Assembly (NCBI GenBank): GCA_027005175.1
Contig: JALTMC010000223.1
Span: forward strand, 6,996 to 16,624
DNA: 9,629 bases
Direction: 5' to 3'
DNA from: Myxococcales bacterium
GTDB lineage: Bacteria; Myxococcota_C; UBA6777
A program made the translations under genes and the position numbers. Below, in pieces: positions 6,115-9,629 of the stretch. The notes beneath the pieces were generated by a model. That model made no database searches, was not told where the DNA came from, and was given only the letters and a program-made list of their open reading frames with translations. The stretch's first letter is position 1. Each line of letters begins with the position of its first letter.

Positions 6115-6201
6115 CGTCGTCTCGACGGTACGATGTACCGCCTGCAAGGGCGATCCTATGCCTTCCTTGTATTTGCTCGGGCTTTCCGTCGCCTCGCGAC
6201 G
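6115..6201. other. Cluster of three small perfect hairpins in gene-free DNA
   Basis: Three short perfect inverted repeats with 3-base loops occur in 87 bp: CGTCG-TCT-CGACG (6115-6127), CGGTAC-GAT-GTACCG (6126-6140, overlapping the first by two bases) and CGTCGC-CTC-GCGACG (6187-6201). The outer two are similar to each other. The intervening bases 6141-6186 look unlike coding DNA of this window. This resembles a REP-like or structured intergenic element, though no second copy is in the window. The rest of 5975-6221 shows nothing else except a degenerate piece described with the kinase-end repeat. Confidence 0.45.
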
Positions 6202-6221
6202 AACAACATGAATAATTCTGG

Positions 6222-6328
6222 CTAGTTGTCGAGGTAGACTGCGAGGAGTTGAAGTGGGATTGGCCTAGGCCGACGTCACCGACGAGCAGGGGCGAAACCT
6301 AGTTGTCGAGGTAGACTGCGAGGAGTTG
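6222..6328. repeat. 30-bp exact direct repeat of the kinase 3' end
   Basis: Bases 6222-6251 are identical to 6299-6328, the last ten codons of the kinase gene including its TAG stop (minus strand ...LLAVYLDN-stop). The period is 77 bp. The spacer contains the 10-bp palindrome GGCCTAGGCC (6262-6271). A further degenerate piece at 6023-6050 resembles the bases flanking the true stop (6284-6305), sharing CGAAACCTAG and GAGCAG. Confidence 0.92.
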
Positions 6329-8392
6329 GTCGAGAGAGTCGTTGGAGTGTGTGAAGGTTTCCTTGATCTGGGTGGGGGCACTGGGGAGATCCACATTGGA
6401 AAGGGACTGGTGTGGGCGAGGTTTCGTGAATTCGGTCTCAGCAAGCTGAGTCTCTTGTAAGGAGTGAATGGGTGCGTCAGAGATAGGGGGGAGGCCACTT
6501 TGGGTTTGAATCTGTGTTTTGGGGTCTGACATAGACATAATGTCTTTCTCCTTACTGTAGGGTTGCGTTGTGGCTAACTCGGGGTTCATCTCGGCTGCAT
6601 ATCTGGGATCACCTTCCATATCCTGTCTTACGCTGCGTAGAGCACGCAGCAAATGAAATGCAGACGGAGGTCGCTTGCTCGGTTGTGGGTGAAGGCACCA
6701 CATGATGAGTTTATCCAGCGTTGCTGGAATGGGACGGATATGGCTGGGCTGGGGGGGTTGTTCTTTGCGAGACAACCCTTTAAAGGGGGGAAGGCCGGTC
6801 ACTAACTCATACAATGTTGCACCAACACCGTATAGATCGGTACGGTGATCAATCCCTTTTCCCACCATTTGCTCTGGGGCCATGTATTGCGGTGTTCCTG
6901 CAACGATAGTTTTTTGGGACTCATCTCCTTGGCGTGCAATGCCAAAGTCCATCAGCTTAATAACATGTTGATGAGTGTACATGATGTTGGCTGGTTTTAT
7001 ATCTCGATGAACGAAGTGGTGAGAGTGTGCAAAGTCCAGCGCGGGTAGCAGACCCTCTGCGACTTCAAAGATCGACAGCAAAGGCATTCCCTTGCCATTG
7101 GTACGTTTTAACAGGTCTTCAAGAGACGCCCCATGGAGAAGCTCCATACAGATAAAGGGGCGATCGTTGAGGACACCAAAGTCGTAAATCGTGATGATAT
7201 TTGGGTGGTTGAGACCAGCCGCAGCCTTGGCTTCTCGTTCGAAGTATTTGAGTGAGATGGGGAGTTGAGTTACGCCTTCTGGCAAAAACTTAAGTGCGAC
7301 TTCGCGTTCAAGGACCCTATCCTGTGCTTTGTATACAACGGCCATTCCCCCTTCACCGAGCTTGTCTCCGATCTTATAACGATCGGTTTCACGTTGGATC
7401 GGAGTGCTGCTTCCTGAGCTATCAGGTACACTGATAATGTTGATGTTGACACCAGCATCTTTTAAGTATTCTGGGTTGAGGAAGTCATCTACTTTTTCGG
7501 TGGGGACGACCAATTGGGCAGGGCTTTGCGTGTTTTGTACAGCCGTTTGTACCGCGCTATTGACGATCTTTCCTATCGCGGACAGGGTCTCGTTCCCCAA
7601 CACTGTGGGTTGTGGGGAGCCTAGGGGGGTGAGAGAGGAGTTCTCCATCATTCCCATGGAGGAGCCTGCCATCGAGTTAAAAGCTGCGAGTGGATCGGAG
7701 TGTTGGCCCATCAGTGTGGCGGCGAGTGGATTGGCTTGGATCTGCACCCGGAGACTTTGTACTTTGTCTTGTTTGTTACAGATCTCATACATCTGTGCTG
7801 CACGAGGCAAATTCCCCGTCTTCTCGTAAGATCTCGCAGATTGGTGAGCCATATGCTGCACTTTTTGCAGTTGAGCATAGGCCATGTTTTGGGGGCTGCC
7901 GTGCTGATTCAAAAAGGCCAGCAATGCTTGCTCCCAAAGCTGGGCCAGGCGCTGGAGATCGGCATCAGGCACTTGTTCAAGGGCTTCTGCTGCCTCGGCA
8001 AACATGCCCTCTCGTACGTAGAGTTGGCTGGAGCGATCGTGTTCCCCGAGCTTCGAAAAGAGATGCGCTGCCCGAAGATAGTCGGCTGATTTTTCGGCGT
8101 GAAAGGCCGCCCGATCGAGCAAACCCAGCTCTTCTGCAAGGAGGGAAGCCTCACCATAGCTCTTTCCACGTTCAAGCAGATTGTAAGCCTCTTTCTTGTT
8201 GCCGCGCTTGGACTGAATCTCGGCAGCTTCCCGGTATTTGCCATCTGCGACCAAATAGCGAACTTGATCGAGGTAGTTCTCGTCCCCATCATCTTTTGAG
8301 TTTTTCTTCCGAGTTAGGGTGTACAACATAAGGAGGACGGCTAAAAATCCTCCTGCCGACGCGATGAATGCGGGAGATGTAAATTTTTCCAC
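6299..8392 (-). CDS. Membrane-anchored Hanks-type Ser/Thr protein kinase with N-terminal helical repeats
   Basis: This 697-residue protein should phosphorylate Ser/Thr of unknown targets. An N-terminal hydrophobic segment (about 8-26) followed by TRKKNSKDD implies one membrane anchor with the rest cytoplasmic. Residues about 40-215 form repeated helical pairs of the A-A-E type (YREAAEIQ, DRAAFHAEKSADYLRAAHLF, FAEAAEAL), TPR-like. A flexible linker runs to about 335. The kinase domain (339-590) is complete: GEGGMAVVYKA (346-356), VALK with K368, helix-C Glu near 387, HRDIKPAN with D464 and N469, DFG at 482-484, and APE at 505-507. The tail (592-697) is Thr/Gln-rich with several TQ sites that could be autophosphorylated. 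The start is GTG at 8392, chosen because it places the membrane segment at the N-terminus; no strong Shine-Dalgarno is seen. The gene converges on maiA. Its last codons are repeated downstream. Confidence 0.93.
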   Translation of the reverse strand: MEKFTSPAFIASAGGFLAVLLMLYTLTRKKNSKDDGDENYLDQVRYLVADGKYREAAEIQSKRGNKKEAYNLLERGKSYGEASLLAEELGLLDRAAFHAEKSADYLRAAHLFSKLGEHDRSSQLYVREGMFAEAAEALEQVPDADLQRLAQLWEQALLAFLNQHGSPQNMAYAQLQKVQHMAHQSARSYEKTGNLPRAAQMYEICNKQDKVQSLRVQIQANPLAATLMGQHSDPLAAFNSMAGSSMGMMENSSLTPLGSPQPTVLGNETLSAIGKIVNSAVQTAVQNTQSPAQLVVPTEKVDDFLNPEYLKDAGVNINIISVPDSSGSSTPIQRETDRYKIGDKLGEGGMAVVYKAQDRVLEREVALKFLPEGVTQLPISLKYFEREAKAAAGLNHPNIITIYDFGVLNDRPFICMELLHGASLEDLLKRTNGKGMPLLSIFEVAEGLLPALDFAHSHHFVHRDIKPANIMYTHQHVIKLMDFGIARQGDESQKTIVAGTPQYMAPEQMVGKGIDHRTDLYGVGATLYELVTGLPPFKGLSRKEQPPQPSHIRPIPATLDKLIMWCLHPQPSKRPPSAFHLLRALRSVRQDMEGDPRYAAEMNPELATTQPYSKEKDIMSMSDPKTQIQTQSGLPPISDAPIHSLQETQLAETEFTKPRPHQSLSNVDLPSAPTQIKETFTHSNDSLDQLLAVYLDN

Positions 8393-8690
8393 GGCTTTTT
8401 GATACTCTCGGTCAATAGACTCATTGTCATGTCTCAGAGAGAGGGACGCGCTTTTCTCTGATGGAGCACGATGAATCTGGTCGGTTGCAGTGGAGTGACT
8501 GTAACAGTGTGTACTTGCTCACAATCACAACTCTTTTGGCGAACTAGGACAACACAGCGCAGGGCTAATGCCAGCACTGCTGTATGCAAAGTGAAGACTG
8601 TTTTCTTCCGAAGATAGCTTTCTTCCGAAGATGACTTCCTTCACCTTTCCAAACGGCCGACGAGTTCTGCTTCTTGATTCTTTTTATGAT
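8393..8690. other. Gene-free 298-bp leader upstream of the kinase gene
   Basis: No coding frame of note is seen on either strand. Two direct copies of TTTCTTCCGAAGAT lie at 8602-8615 and 8619-8632 (17-bp period); each contains the near-palindrome CTTCCGAAG, so they could be paired binding sites. A small inverted repeat ACTGT-A-ACAGT lies at 8498-8508. Either could regulate the kinase gene, but no convincing -35/-10 pair or terminator was found. Confidence 0.4.
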
Positions 8691-9629
8691 TTAGTTGCTG
8701 CGGGCGTAGCGGTGGTGAGGGCGATTGTGGCTTCTCGACCTTGGAGAGCGATGTCTTTTTGGGGTCTTTGAGGAAGACTGGGGCGATTTGTGGCTACCGG
8801 GTCCCTGCATTTCACCCGAACGCTCACTGAGAGCTTTCTTTTTCTTTTTTGGCCGCTTGATTTGTGATGATGGAGTTGGTGACTTGTGGTTGGTGTTGGA
8901 CTCTGTTGTTGTTTTCTTTTTGTTCCCTTGGTCGTGAATGGAGCGCATGGGGAGGTTTTCTTTGGCTGGCTTACTGGTCTGTTGTGATGGTTGTGCCATC
9001 CAGAGATGCTGGTTTAAGAAGAGCCATCCAAGGCCCGCCACACAAGATACGAAAAAGAGGAGGCTGAGCCATATCCACCGCTTTTGTGTGGAAGCTGACT
9101 GTGAATCGACTTTGGGTTTCAAAGGTCTGCGATAGATCTCCGGCTGCATTTCAACCTTTGTCGGCCATGATGCGATCAGATCGGATAAAACACGCATCTC
9201 CCCTGTTTCAATCTCGATGGGTGGAGAAGAGGGACCACTGTTGGGAGGTGCCCCTTCGGGGGCAGAAGAGGGAGCCGGGATTCCCGCTGTCGGCGTCTTC
9301 TGGATGTCTGTCTTTTCGTGTAGATAACTCTCATGCTTGTCTTGAATCAACACATCTGCATGGGTCTCTTCATCGGCGTAGATTCTCGGCTCTTGACGCT
9401 CTTGAGAGTGTGCAGAGACCGCTCTTCCAACACGAACCGGATCATGTTTCAACAATCGGGAAGTGTTGTGTCGGCTTGCTCGCTCAGAGGAGATGGCGTT
9501 CGAGAAATGAGTCAAAGGCTGTGTTTTCTTATTTTGCAACACATGCAACACACCTGAGTGTTGTTTTGCTGAGTGATTGTGCTGTTTGACCACCTGGGAG
9601 CTTGGAGCGCGGTAGGATTGTGTTTGTGT
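8691..9629 (-). CDS. Single-pass membrane protein with basic C-terminal tail, 5' end beyond the right edge
   Basis: The minus-strand frame is open from the right edge to a TAA at 8691, giving 312 residues. A GTG at 9593 could be a start, but it has no Shine-Dalgarno sequence and the frame continues upstream to the edge, so I treat the gene as truncated. Visible residues 1-160 are polar and disordered-looking, with a Pro/Ser-rich patch (PAPSSAPEGAPPNSGPSSPP). A single membrane helix follows at about 185-205 (WIWLSLLFFVSCVAGLGWLF) after Lys-Arg, so the upstream part should be cytoplasmic. The remaining 100 residues are Lys/Ser/His/Arg-rich (KRPKKKKKALSER; ending RYARSN) and presumably extracytoplasmic. 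No catalytic domain is visible. The layout of a linker then a single helix is common after the kinase domain of bacterial Hanks kinases, so a kinase could lie past the edge, but that is a guess. It is transcribed toward the kinase gene. Confidence 0.75.
   Translation of the reverse strand, partial: TQTQSYRAPSSQVVKQHNHSAKQHSGVLHVLQNKKTQPLTHFSNAISSERASRHNTSRLLKHDPVRVGRAVSAHSQERQEPRIYADEETHADVLIQDKHESYLHEKTDIQKTPTAGIPAPSSAPEGAPPNSGPSSPPIEIETGEMRVLSDLIASWPTKVEMQPEIYRRPLKPKVDSQSASTQKRWIWLSLLFFVSCVAGLGWLFLNQHLWMAQPSQQTSKPAKENLPMRSIHDQGNKKKTTTESNTNHKSPTPSSQIKRPKKKKKALSERSGEMQGPGSHKSPQSSSKTPKRHRSPRSRSHNRPHHRYARSN

Noticed and set aside
6010-6225. Small plus-strand protein of 71 residues
   Set aside because: It covers the hairpin cluster and repeat-derived DNA, has no ribosome binding site worth noting, and its end overlaps the copied kinase tail. 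Non-coding structured DNA is the better reading.

Overview
The window (about 50% G+C by eye) is bacterial chromosome with ordinary metabolic and RNA-modification genes beside a large membrane-anchored Hanks-type Ser/Thr kinase. Eukaryote-like kinases with long low-complexity tails, an rlmN, and kbl next to fumarylacetoacetase and maleylacetoacetate isomerase genes suggest a deltaproteobacterial or myxobacterial-type organism (Myxococcota, Bradymonadales or similar). That placement is an inference from gene style and was not checked by any search.

Layout. 1-569 (minus): 3' part missing, an unrecognised protein with a basic repetitive tail that runs off the left edge. 636-1808 (minus): rlmN, 23S rRNA/tRNA adenine-C2 methyltransferase. 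1960-2592 (plus): udk, uridine kinase, divergent from rlmN. 2593-2955: a gene-free stretch made almost wholly of tandem and degenerate repeats derived from the 3' end of udk. 2956-5830 (plus): a compact run of kbl (glycine C-acetyltransferase), a fumarylacetoacetate hydrolase family gene and maiA (zeta-class glutathione transferase), which looks like one amino-acid catabolic operon joining the threonine/glycine and tyrosine/phenylalanine routes. 5831-6298: a second gene-free stretch with an 85-bp duplication that includes the end of maiA, a cluster of small hairpins, and a 30-bp copy of the end of the kinase gene. 6299-8392 (minus): the kinase, with one N-terminal membrane segment, a helical-repeat region and a complete kinase domain. 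8393-8690: a gene-free leader. 8691-9629 (minus): the C-terminal part of a single-pass membrane protein with a strongly basic tail, whose start lies beyond the right edge.

The most unusual aspect is not a gene but a habit of the DNA. In three independent places (udk, maiA, kinase) the last codons of a gene together with its stop codon are copied immediately downstream, either as an 18-bp array, an 85-bp tandem duplication or a 30-bp exact repeat. Several encoded proteins also end in low-complexity basic tails, one of them built from an 18-bp tandem repeat. This suggests that gene 3' ends are preferred sites of slippage or duplication in this genome. No tRNA, rRNA, CRISPR array, transposase or insertion sequence was seen.
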